This document shows positions 1-6,334 of a DNA stretch of 7,428 nt, one piece after another; position 1 is the stretch's first letter; each line of letters begins with the position of its first letter. Origin of the DNA: Lachnospiraceae bacterium (lineage in GTDB: Bacteria; Bacillota; Clostridia; Lachnospirales; Lachnospiraceae); the NCBI GenBank assembly GCA_017613225.1, contig JAGAEH010000222.1:1-7428 (forward strand). Reading direction: 5' to 3'. The position numbers and the translations under genes are program-made. The notes beneath the pieces were generated by a model. That model did not search any database. It was not told the DNA's origin and saw nothing but the letters and a program-made list of their open reading frames with translations.

Positions 1-1864
1 CCCAGATGCCCACGTTTTCGATGTCCAGGAAGGGGTATTTTTCCTGGAGTTCCTTCATGCAGTAGACGTGGTCCGCGATGTCCGCGCAGCCGTGGACGTT
101 CTTGTAGCTCCACTCCTGGATCTTCTTGCCGCGCCAGAAGGTGCCCAGGCCGTCCAGCATCACGCCGGCGATCCCCAGGTGGGCATAGGACATGAGGCCG
201 CCAAAGGCCTCCCTGCCCTGGGCTCCGTGCCAGGTGAACCGCTTGGGAACGAAGCTGGAGTGCATGCCGCCGTAGATGTGGTCGATCACGGGATACTTTT
301 TGCCCTCTTCCATCTCCGCCGGCCTGATCAGGATGCCGTAGAGCTGGGTCTTGCCATCGTTGGAAAGGACTTTGAACCGCTCCGGGAAGATGTAGCCCAG
401 CTTCAGCAGGTCCTCGATGTCCGCCTTTTCCACTTCGCTGATGATGCTTCCGTCGCAGGCTTTCAGCACCGTCACCGGCGGCAGGTCCACCCGGGAATAG
501 TCGTCCACGAAATAGCCGCCATCGGGCGACATGGAGATCCGGTGATCCGCGTCCTCGGGAGTGAGGATCTCAAAGCCGGTGCCGTCAAAGTTCACTTTGC
601 AGAACAGCTGGTAATAGGGATCGCTGATGCCCTCTTCCTCCCCGAAGTTGTTCATCATGAAGTAGATAAGCTTCTTCTCCTCGTCGATGCGGATGATCCG
701 GTCGCAGACCCTGCCCGCGGGTGTGATGGGATACAGGTACTCTCCCGTCTCCGCGTCGCACCAGTAGAGGCGGAAGAAGCCGTCTTTCTCCGACTTCCAG
801 ATGACGTTTTTGCAGTCCCTGGTGACGTAGCTGGAGCTGGAGAACCTGCCGTAGCCGTTGTATTCCCCGCAGTAGCTGGTATTTAAGAAGGTGTCCGCGT
901 GGTCCCTCACGCAGGGGCGGCACTCTCCCGTCGCCGCGTCCGCCAGGTACATGACGGCGTCATGGTTCCCCCGGTTCACGCTGTAGAGATAGACGTGGGA
1001 GGAGTCCTCGAACCACTGCACGCAGCCCCACTCGGAGCTGAAGGGGGCGTTGCCGTTGATCGCGGGAAGAGCGTCCAGCTGCTGCCCCTTGCCGCTCTCG
1101 ATATCGAACAGATAGAAATAAGCGTAGGGCAGTTTGTCGTCCGGATCCCCCGGCAGCGGACACCGGTAGGTATAGAGGGTGGGGCGGATATTCGTCTCCC
1201 CCTCCGCCTCATAGGATTTGATGATGGGCATCTCCAGGACGTTCCTTCTGTCCAGTCTGAACGTGATGAACTTTTTCGAATCCGGAGACCACTGGGCGAT
1301 GGGCTTTTCGGGGATCTCCCGGAACAAAAACTGGGTGCGGGCCGCCACCGAGTCTCCGGGGCGGGCGTAGTCGTTGAACTGCTCGCCGTCCTCGGTCAGG
1401 GCCCGGATCTCCCCCGTCTCCGTGTTTCTGGAAAAGAGGTTGTAGTCCTTCACAAAAAGGGCGTATCTGCCGTCGGGGGAGAGGGTCTCCTTCTTATCGG
1501 TCTCCTTTTCCTCCTCCGTCTTCAGTTCTCCGCCCGCGAAGACGTGCTTTTTCCCCTCCATACGGAAGGTGATCCCCCCTGTCTCCGGGTCGTATTCCAC
1601 CGTATCAAAGGGAAGGTCTTCGGAGTCTGCCTCCAGCAGCTTCGCCAGGGCTTCGTGGTCGAACAGCGGGGCCTTTTCGCCGGTGCCGCAGTCCACTTTT
1701 ACGAACTTTTTGCCCCGGCCGCCCCCGGTCCTGGTCTGACAAAGGTACCAGAAAGAACTGTCGTCGATCCAGTTGAATTTGATCTCCCCGTTCAGGACAG
1801 CGTCTTTTACCATCGGCGGCAGCAGTTTCCCGGCTGCCTCATACTTCTCCAGCATCGTTTTCAT
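1..1864 (-). CDS. S9 family peptidase (DPP-IV/prolyl oligopeptidase-like), 3' end outside window
   Basis: Serine peptidase of clan SC, expected to cleave peptides in the cytoplasm; no signal peptide or membrane segment is visible. I read 621 codons from ATG 1864 with no stop. Residues about 80-480 form a DPP-IV N-terminal-type beta-propeller with repeated blade motifs (LSPDGRY at 128, WSPDSKKF at 192, WKSEKDGFFRLY at 356, SMSPDGGYF at 444). The alpha/beta-hydrolase domain starts near 495, with YPVIDHIYGG at 524-533, where Y531 sits where S9 enzymes carry the oxyanion-hole Tyr, and DGLGTFWRGK at 571-580. The window ends at ENVGIW, just before the expected GxSxGG nucleophile, so Ser, Asp and His of the triad cannot be checked. 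The start is supported by AAAGGCGG (1879-1872), 7 bases upstream. It lies 57 bases behind the M42 peptidase gene and is probably cotranscribed. The Glu-Glu pair that binds the substrate N-terminus in true DPP-IV is not obvious upstream of WSPD, so exact specificity is open. Confidence 0.9.
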   Translation of the reverse strand, partial: MKTMLEKYEAAGKLLPPMVKDAVLNGEIKFNWIDDSSFWYLCQTRTGGGRGKKFVKVDCGTGEKAPLFDHEALAKLLEADSEDLPFDTVEYDPETGGITFRMEGKKHVFAGGELKTEEEKETDKKETLSPDGRYALFVKDYNLFSRNTETGEIRALTEDGEQFNDYARPGDSVAARTQFLFREIPEKPIAQWSPDSKKFITFRLDRRNVLEMPIIKSYEAEGETNIRPTLYTYRCPLPGDPDDKLPYAYFYLFDIESGKGQQLDALPAINGNAPFSSEWGCVQWFEDSSHVYLYSVNRGNHDAVMYLADAATGECRPCVRDHADTFLNTSYCGEYNGYGRFSSSSYVTRDCKNVIWKSEKDGFFRLYWCDAETGEYLYPITPAGRVCDRIIRIDEEKKLIYFMMNNFGEEEGISDPYYQLFCKVNFDGTGFEILTPEDADHRISMSPDGGYFVDDYSRVDLPPVTVLKACDGSIISEVEKADIEDLLKLGYIFPERFKVLSNDGKTQLYGILIRPAEMEEGKKYPVIDHIYGGMHSSFVPKRFTWHGAQGREAFGGLMSYAHLGIAGVMLDGLGTFWRGKKIQEWSYKNVHGCADIADHVYCMKELQEKYPFLDIENVGIW

Positions 1865-1921
1865 TGAGCTTCCGCCTTTCCGTTTTTATTTCTGTATCTA
1901 TGCAGATCTAAATGTCTGTGA

Positions 1922-2971
1922 TCATCCTTCCAGCGCGTAGGCGATCAGCAGGCGGAGCGTGTTCTCCGCCCCGTCCCTGTGGCTGCGCTCATAGCCGTGG
2001 GAAGCGTATACGCCGGCGCCGATCAGCCCGTGCTTCAGGTCCACACCGGAACGCAGCGTCGCCTCCACGTCGCTGCCGTACATCGGATAGATGTCCACCG
2101 CGTAGTCCGCGCCGCTGTTTTTGGCGGCTTCGATCAGGCCCTTCACCACCGGATAGCTGTAGGGCCCGCCGCTGTCCTTGGCGCAGATGGACACCTGCCT
2201 TTCCGTGCAGGCAAGGCCGTCCCCGACGCAGCCCATGTCCACGGAGATGGCTTCGGTGCAGCCTGCCGGCACACTGCCGGAGCCGCCGTGGCCCACCTCT
2301 TCATATACCGTCACGTGGGCGTAGAGCGCCCGCTTCGGCGTGATCTTTTCATCATGCATGTATTTCGCAAGCCCCAGAAGGATGCCCACGCTCAGCTTGT
2401 CATCCAGGAAGCGGGACTTGATGTAGCCGCTCTTCGTGATCCTCACATAGGGCTCAAAGCAGACGATGTCTCCCACGGAGATCCCCAGCTTTTCCGCGTC
2501 CTCCTTGGACGTCACGTCCTCATCCAGCACCACCTCGCAGGAATCCCACGTCCTCTTGGTGTCGTTATACTCTTTATTGACGTGGATCGAGGCGTTGCAA
2601 AGCTGGAACGTGCCCTCATAGACGCCGCTGAATTTCGTCACCACGCGCACGATCTCCGTTTCGGCGTTGTTCGGGTTCATGCCGCCCAGATTCGTCAGCC
2701 GGAGCCGGCCGTTTCCCTTGATCTCCGCCACCATGGCCCCCAGGGTATCCGCGTGAGCCTCCAGCAGCAGGCCGTTTTCCCGTTCCTCTCCGCCCAGGGA
2801 GACCAGCACGCCACCCTTTGTGGTGATCCCGGCCTCAAAGCCCAGCTTCTCGAATTCCTCCCGCACCCAGGCCGCGGCATTCTCCGTATAGCCGGTGGGG
2901 GAATCGATGTTCAGCAGCGTTTCGGTCTCCTCCATCAGGAAATCCGTGTACTTCGTCAGTTCTTTCATCAT
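1922..2971 (-). CDS. M42 family metallopeptidase (glutamyl/deblocking aminopeptidase-like)
   Basis: Cytosolic dinuclear-metal aminopeptidase, 349 residues, a normal length for M42; the family usually forms large tetrahedral oligomers that trim short peptides. The M42 signature residues can be placed in order: H73 and D75 (EAHADTLG), the bridging D190 (RFLDDK), catalytic E224 with metal ligand E225 (YEEVGHGG), D245 (SVDMG) and H331 (ERSH) near the C-terminus. The inserted beta-barrel domain spans about residues 80-180. M42 proteins often read HxDEIG at the first site; here it is HADTLG, so the residue after the ligand Asp differs while the ligands remain. Two ATG codons lie in tandem (2971 and 2968). 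GAGAGGA (2983-2977) is 5 bases from the first and 8 from the second, so either may be used. The 81 bases to the upstream Fe-S gene hold no terminator. Substrate preference among M42 subtypes cannot be read from sequence. Confidence 0.93.
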   Translation of the reverse strand: MMKELTKYTDFLMEETETLLNIDSPTGYTENAAAWVREEFEKLGFEAGITTKGGVLVSLGGEERENGLLLEAHADTLGAMVAEIKGNGRLRLTNLGGMNPNNAETEIVRVVTKFSGVYEGTFQLCNASIHVNKEYNDTKRTWDSCEVVLDEDVTSKEDAEKLGISVGDIVCFEPYVRITKSGYIKSRFLDDKLSVGILLGLAKYMHDEKITPKRALYAHVTVYEEVGHGGSGSVPAGCTEAISVDMGCVGDGLACTERQVSICAKDSGGPYSYPVVKGLIEAAKNSGADYAVDIYPMYGSDVEATLRSGVDLKHGLIGAGVYASHGYERSHRDGAENTLRLLIAYALEG

Positions 2972-3052
2972 GATGGTCCTCTCTTTATGGTATCTGTCGT
3001 CAGCCCGTCTCCGCAGTCCGCAGAATACTCCCTTTGCCGCGGTGGACGGCGG

Positions 3053-3895
3053 TCATTTCTGCGCTTTCAGGGGTATCCCGCTCTCGCAGGGGACGCCCGT
3101 CTGGCATTTTCCGCAGCCGTAGCGCGGCGCGTAGCGTTTCCCCATCTCATGGACCCAGTCCCGGCATTTGATCTGATTCTTGCCCCCCTCCAGAGTGATG
3201 GCTTTGGCGGGGCAGCGGGGGATGCAGGCGCCGCACAGGATGCAGTAATCATACACGCCTGTGTATGGCCTTTCCTCCGGTTCCAGTTTCCCGGAAATGA
3301 TGATGCTGGCATACCGCCCGGCCACTCCTTTGGAAGAGATGAGTCCTCTTGTCAGGCAGAAGGTCCCCAGCCCCGAAGCAAAAGCGACGTGCCGCTCGGA
3401 CCAGTTGCTGGCGATGTGGACTCCCTTGGGATCATTTTCCGGCAGCGCGGTGGTCCTGACCCCGAAGCGGGGATCCTGGGCCGGCACGCAGGCGCTGATC
3501 CCCCGGCTTTCAAAATACTCTTTTGCGTTCCTCATGAACGCGTTGATAAATGCCTGTCCCTCGATCCTGCTGTGGAGCCATTCGGAGGAGGTGACCTCCT
3601 GGTCGCCCCGGTTGGAGCCCTTGACCCGCTCTGTAAAAGGCAGGAACAGGGAGATCACGGACTCTGCTCCCGGCAGCCACTCCCGAGGCCCAAGGAAATT
3701 GTCCCCGATCACTTCCTTTTCCTTGAATTTGACGTAAAGGGGATCGGCAGGATCGCTGACGCCGAAGATGGGTTCCTCATACATGACAAGCCCCTCACAG
3801 CCAGGAAGGGCATCTTTTTCACCCACGGTATTGCCGGGAGTGTTTCTGAAAAGTTCCGTCAGCTCCCGGATCACTTGTTCTTTATCCATTTTCAT
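3053..3895 (-). CDS. QueG-like (epoxyqueuosine reductase-like) 4Fe-4S protein
   Basis: 280 residues from the preferred ATG at 3895. The C-terminal third carries two cysteine sets: C218-x2-C221-x2-C224-x3-C228-P, a ferredoxin-type 4Fe-4S motif (CILCGACIPRCPAKAI), and C244, C261, C264 and C270 (YGCGKC then VPCESGIP). The middle segment NWSERHVAFASGLGTF (164-179) resembles the conserved WSERxxAxxAGLG region of QueG and its paralogs. QueG reduces epoxyqueuosine in tRNA using cobalamin and two 4Fe-4S clusters, but this protein is shorter, has CxxC-x5-C instead of CxxCxxxCP in the second set, and I find no clear VD(S/T)xP catalytic stretch. It is probably a paralog annotated as epoxyqueuosine reductase without doing that reaction. 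An in-frame ATG at 3913 would add six residues but has no ribosome binding site. It sits between the AOR operon terminators and two peptidase genes; a redox-partner role for AOR is possible but unproven. Confidence 0.85.
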   Translation of the reverse strand: MKMDKEQVIRELTELFRNTPGNTVGEKDALPGCEGLVMYEEPIFGVSDPADPLYVKFKEKEVIGDNFLGPREWLPGAESVISLFLPFTERVKGSNRGDQEVTSSEWLHSRIEGQAFINAFMRNAKEYFESRGISACVPAQDPRFGVRTTALPENDPKGVHIASNWSERHVAFASGLGTFCLTRGLISSKGVAGRYASIIISGKLEPEERPYTGVYDYCILCGACIPRCPAKAITLEGGKNQIKCRDWVHEMGKRYAPRYGCGKCQTGVPCESGIPLKAQK

Positions 3896-3900
3896 CAGCA

Positions 3901-3908
3901 CCTTCCTT
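3901..3908 (-). promoter_or_regulatory. Ribosome binding site deciding the start of the QueG-like gene
   Basis: AAGGAAGG on the minus strand, 5 bases before ATG 3895. The alternative in-frame ATG at 3913 lies upstream of this site and is preceded by no purine-rich stretch, so 3895 is the better start. Confidence 0.75.
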
Positions 3909-3937
3909 TCCATACTGCTCTGGCAAGGTCCGGCATT

Positions 3938-3966
3938 ATTTTAGCATATAAAAACAGGGGCGTCTA
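3938..3966 (-). promoter_or_regulatory. Possible sigma-A promoter for the QueG-like/peptidase genes
   Basis: On the minus strand, TAGACG (3966-3961, four of six matches to TTGACA) is followed after 17 bases by TAAAAT (3943-3938, five of six matches to TATAAT). This would give a leader of roughly 35 bases before ATG 3895. The -35 element lies in the loop and 3' arm of the preceding terminator hairpin, so the two elements share DNA. The spacing is ideal but the -35 is weak. Confidence 0.4.
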
Positions 3967-3977
3967 CGCGCCCCCGT
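3950..3977 (-). terminator. Intrinsic terminator after the AOR-MoaD operon (distal of two)
   Basis: Minus-strand RNA folds ACGGGGGCG (3977-3969) with CGCCCCTGT (3962-3954): nine pairs, one of them G-U, around a six-base loop, followed by a run of five U and UAUAU. The GC-rich stem and U-tract are typical of rho-independent termination. On the plus strand the G-U pair becomes an A-C mismatch and no U-tract follows, so it acts in the minus direction. Confidence 0.85.
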
Positions 3978-3980
3978 CCA

Positions 3981-4025
3981 ATATGAAAGAAAGAACAGCT
4001 GCCTACCCCATGACGCGGCAGCTGT
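3981..4025 (-). terminator. Stem-loop with U-rich tail just after the MoaD-like gene (proximal of two)
   Basis: A perfect nine-base inverted repeat, ACAGCTGCC (4025-4017) and GGCAGCTGT (4003-3995), encloses a 13-base loop and starts 11 bases after the MoaD-like stop codon. On the minus strand it is followed by TTCTTTCTTTC, which is U-rich but interrupted by C. It looks like a weaker intrinsic terminator, or an mRNA 3'-end stabilising hairpin, in tandem with the stronger one downstream. Confidence 0.6.
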
Positions 4026-4035
4026 CCCCACTATG

Positions 4036-4269
4036 TCAGCCCCCTGCTACCAAGGGCATCACAGTTAATGTGTCACCGTCCTGAAGGACGTAGTCCATGT
4101 CCTTCCTGACGCGGTTTACAAGAATGACGGTTGCGGCTTTTCCGGCCGCTTCGGTCTCTTCCATGATCTGACCGATGGTCATCCCTGCTTTTTCGGCATG
4201 CCAGAACCCGTCTTCTGCGACTTCCGGCATGTAGGGCTTTAAGATCCCGTAATACTTGATCTTGACCAT
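4036..4269 (-). CDS. MoaD/ThiS-like sulfur-carrier protein
   Basis: A 77-residue ubiquitin-fold protein. It opens with a MoaD-like first strand (VKIKYYGIL, 2-10) and ends LQDGDTLTVMPLVAGG (62-77), the DGD turn and terminal Gly-Gly that in MoaD and ThiS is adenylated by MoaB/MoeB/ThiF-type enzymes and converted to a thiocarboxylate. MoaD gives this sulfur to the molybdopterin dithiolene. Its position 10 bases after an AOR gene makes a role in building the tungsten (or molybdenum) pyranopterin cofactor of that enzyme the simplest reading; this is inference. No activating enzyme or MoaE lies in the window. The start at 4269 is fixed by AAGGAG six bases upstream. A ThiS role in thiamine synthesis is less likely, given the neighbour and the lack of thiazole genes. 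Confidence 0.9.
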   Translation of the reverse strand: MVKIKYYGILKPYMPEVAEDGFWHAEKAGMTIGQIMEETEAAGKAATVILVNRVRKDMDYVLQDGDTLTVMPLVAGG

Positions 4270-4275
4270 GGCCCG

Positions 4276-4282
4276 CTCCTTA
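4276..4282 (-). promoter_or_regulatory. Ribosome binding site of the MoaD-like gene overlapping the AOR stop codon
   Basis: TAAGGAG on the minus strand: its TAA is the AOR stop codon and AAGGAG is the Shine-Dalgarno sequence, six bases before ATG 4269. Ribosomes finishing AOR cover the site, so translation of the two genes is probably coupled. Confidence 0.8.
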
Positions 4283-6136
4283 CGGAAGATACTTCACGTA
4301 GTCGCCAAGCCCCAGTTCCTCAAGCCTTTCGGCCGTCGGGATACCGTTGTTGTCCCAGCCCCTCTGCTTGTAGTACTCGTCCAGCATCCAGTCGAACTCC
4401 GCCTGTGTGGGAGCCTTGAAGGCGCGTGAACCGGTGGCGGCCGGCAGGAACAGCTTCTTGGGAGCGGTGTCGTCCTTGCGGCTCATGCCGTCGCGGACGT
4501 TGATGAGCCTCTGCAGGTTCTGGGAGCGCTCGCCCACCTTGAACAGCTCATAAGGATCGACCTCCTTGCCGAGGATCAGCTCCAGCTCATGGGCCAGCTC
4601 GGAGATGGTCATGCCTGCGAACTTGATCATGAACTTACAGATGGTCAGGCAGTTGTACATCAGCGCGCCATCCTGAGCGATGATGGCGATGTTGGGAGCC
4701 TGCTCCACGGAGAATCTGTCGGGTGTCTCCTCTAAGCCGACTTCCGGATAGACCAGGCCGGTTGCGATGGCCTGCGTGTCGCCTCGCTCGTGGCAGGCGC
4801 CGCGGGCGCCGGTGGCGTAGTTCGGGAAGTTGGCGAACACCGCTCTGGGATCGTGGGCCGGCAGGTCCATGTTCTTGACTTCCACGGTCAGGTCCTGTGC
4901 GTCGCCGCCGATGGCAGCGGCAGCGCCGCGGATGCCCTTCACAAAGAGCTTGCCGACGCCTTCGTTCTTGATCAGCTTGTCGCACAGGAAGAGCAGCGTC
5001 TCCTTGTCGCCGAATTTCGGGACCATGCCGATCTCTTCCGCGGTGATCAGAGCGGATTCATAGCACTCGATCAAAAAGCCCACATAGGAGCCCAGGGAGA
5101 TGGTGTCCACGCCGGCCCTGTTGGCCATGTCGTTGGCCAGGGCGATGGCTTCCAGGTCGTCGATGCAGAGGCCGGAGCCCATGGTGCCCAGGGTCTCGTA
5201 CTCGGGACCGTTTCCTACCATGCGCTCGCCGTTGGAAAGTTCAAAATCGATGTGTCTGTGGCAGCCGATGGGGCAGTTCTGGCAGGGCAGAGGCTTAACA
5301 TTGTAGAACTGTGTATATCTGGGGGTACCGATGGTCTCGGCTCCCTTGTGCCATACATCGCCTCTCCAGTAACGGATCGGGGAGTCGCCGATGGCTTCCA
5401 TGCCCACCATGACGGAAGGAGTACCTTCTGCGCTCTCGGTGGCCTTGTGAAGGTTGACGAACACTTCCTTGCCGAAAGCCTTCGCGGCTTCCAGATCGGC
5501 GACCTCGCACTGCTTGGTGCCCCAAGCGGCGATGGCCTTCAGGTTCTTGGAACCCATGACGGCGCCGGTGCCGCCGCGGCCCGCGAAGGAGTGGCCGTCG
5601 CAGGTGATGTTGGCGATGGGATTCATGATCTCGCCGGCGGGACCGATGTTCAGGGCGTTGACTCTCTTGTCGCCCAGGATCTCCTTGATCTTTGCAGAAG
5701 TATCAATGCTGTCCAGGCCCCAGAGCTCTTCCGCGTTGCGGAACTCAACGCCGTCGTCGGTGATGTAGAGCCAGGTGGGCTTGTCGGCCTTGCCTTCGAT
5801 GACGAGGGCTTCATATCCGCACTTCTTAAACTGCGGAGCCCAGGCGCCGGTACCGGCGGAGTCCGTGACGGAGCCGGTAAGAGGGCTCTTGGTGATGACG
5901 CTCCACTTGGCGTTGCCGGGGAACGTGGGGCAGGCCTGCAGGCAGCCTACGGCAAAGATGATCTTGTTTTCGGGGGAAAGCGGATCTACGTTGGGCTCGG
6001 TCTCCTCCAAAAGGATCTTTGCGCCAAGGGCGGTGCCGCCCATCAGCAGATCCAGAGTCGCCTCGTCGATGTCCTCGGTAGTCCAGGTCTTGTCTGTCAA
6101 ATTAACTCTGCAGAGTTTTTTCCAATATCCGTTCAT
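4280..6136 (-). CDS. aor: Aldehyde ferredoxin oxidoreductase family protein (tungsten/pterin, 4Fe-4S)
   Basis: 618 residues, close to the 605 of Pyrococcus furiosus AOR. Family members oxidise aldehydes to carboxylates and pass electrons to ferredoxin through one 4Fe-4S cluster and a bis-pterin tungsten (rarely Mo) site. Visible landmarks: the N-terminal domain with TKSPLTG (82-88), CGYEALVIEGKA (106-117), GPAGE (165-169) and AGRGGTGAVMGSKNLKAI (185-202); cluster ligands C285-x2-C288-x3-C292 and C500, matching Pfu C288/C291/C295/C494; NGPEYETLG (309-317), VDTISLG (343-349), AHDPRA (427-432) and CHERGD (448-453), where H449 probably corresponds to Pfu H448. The second pterin-binding motif reads NCLTIC (495-500) where Pfu has DxxGLC, so Asn replaces Asp. 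The protein is cytosolic, with no signal peptide. AAGGAG six bases before ATG 6136 is a strong ribosome binding site. It is first gene of an operon with a MoaD-like protein. The substrate, and whether it is a classical AOR or another subfamily, cannot be read from sequence. Confidence 0.95.
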   Translation of the reverse strand: MNGYWKKLCRVNLTDKTWTTEDIDEATLDLLMGGTALGAKILLEETEPNVDPLSPENKIIFAVGCLQACPTFPGNAKWSVITKSPLTGSVTDSAGTGAWAPQFKKCGYEALVIEGKADKPTWLYITDDGVEFRNAEELWGLDSIDTSAKIKEILGDKRVNALNIGPAGEIMNPIANITCDGHSFAGRGGTGAVMGSKNLKAIAAWGTKQCEVADLEAAKAFGKEVFVNLHKATESAEGTPSVMVGMEAIGDSPIRYWRGDVWHKGAETIGTPRYTQFYNVKPLPCQNCPIGCHRHIDFELSNGERMVGNGPEYETLGTMGSGLCIDDLEAIALANDMANRAGVDTISLGSYVGFLIECYESALITAEEIGMVPKFGDKETLLFLCDKLIKNEGVGKLFVKGIRGAAAAIGGDAQDLTVEVKNMDLPAHDPRAVFANFPNYATGARGACHERGDTQAIATGLVYPEVGLEETPDRFSVEQAPNIAIIAQDGALMYNCLTICKFMIKFAGMTISELAHELELILGKEVDPYELFKVGERSQNLQRLINVRDGMSRKDDTAPKKLFLPAATGSRAFKAPTQAEFDWMLDEYYKQRGWDNNGIPTAERLEELGLGDYVKYLP

Positions 6137-6171
6137 GAGTATCTCCTTCCAGCAGTTGCTTTTACGTCTAC

Positions 6172-6200
6172 AGTTTATGCAGATACTGCAGGATTTGCAA
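6172..6200 (-). promoter_or_regulatory. Probable sigma-A promoter of the AOR operon
   Basis: TTGCAA (6200-6195) and TAAACT (6177-6172) on the minus strand, each matching the consensus at four of six positions, are separated by exactly 17 bases. Transcription would start near 6165, leaving a leader of about 30 bases with the AAGGAG site. Such a short leader leaves no room for a molybdenum/tungsten-cofactor riboswitch between this promoter and the gene. Confidence 0.5.
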
Positions 6201-6206
6201 ACGGCT

Positions 6207-6248
6207 TACATTCTGTATTGGAATAACAACAGGCACACTTGGGAATAA
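6207..6248. repeat. Short repeats upstream of the AOR promoter, possible regulator sites
   Basis: The 7-mer GGAATAA occurs at 6220-6226 and 6242-6248, 22 bases apart, about two helical turns and so on the same DNA face. Next to the -35 element lies a small inverted repeat, TACA (6207-6210), three bases, TGTA (6214-6217). Both are short enough to arise by chance; nothing else is recognisable in this leader. Confidence 0.2.
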
Positions 6249-6274
6249 GAAAACGTTGAAAACAGGCCGAAATT

Positions 6275-6302
6275 AAAAAAGGGCTTATTCCGAAATAAGC
6301 CC
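6275..6302 (-). terminator. Intrinsic terminator of the DUF2828 vWA gene
   Basis: A perfect nine-base stem, GGGCTTATT (6302-6294) with AATAAGCCC (6289-6281), encloses a TCGG tetraloop and is followed on the minus strand by six U and then AAUUU. An AAAAG stretch on the 5' side can extend the pairing. It begins 32 bases after the vWA stop codon and separates that gene from the AOR operon. In the plus direction only four U follow, so activity there would be weak. Confidence 0.93.
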
Positions 6303-6334
6303 CTTTTATGCCAATATTTCATATCCGATTTTGC

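Noticed and set aside
68..1867. Two long plus-strand frames (68-886 and 899-1867) opposite the S9 gene.
   Set aside because: The minus-strand frame has clear DPP-IV and hydrolase motifs over the whole 621 codons; the plus-strand frames show none.
2972..3052. A terminator or promoter between the QueG-like and M42 genes.
   Set aside because: There is no GC-rich hairpin with a U-tract and no convincing -35/-10 pair; only small repeats such as CTGCGGA and a CCGCGG palindrome are visible.
3896..3913. The longer start (ATG 3913) for the QueG-like protein.
   Set aside because: No ribosome binding site precedes it, and the good one (AAGGAAGG) lies inside the extension, correctly spaced for ATG 3895.
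1979..4084. A 701-codon open frame on the plus strand running across three genes.
   Set aside because: It lies antisense to the M42, QueG-like and part of the MoaD-like genes and crosses the intergenic terminators. Its composition is low-complexity Ala/Gly/His/Arg-rich with no recognisable domain. Long antisense frames are expected opposite genes with GC-rich third codon positions.
4790..6226. A 478-codon open frame on the plus strand opposite AOR.
   Set aside because: It is a mirror frame of the well-supported AOR gene, shows Val/Gly/Ala-rich sequence without motifs, and has no ribosome binding site.
6137..6274. A molybdenum/tungsten-cofactor riboswitch before AOR.
   Set aside because: The likely transcript leader is only about 30 bases, and even the full 138 bases show no multi-stem structure that I can recognise.
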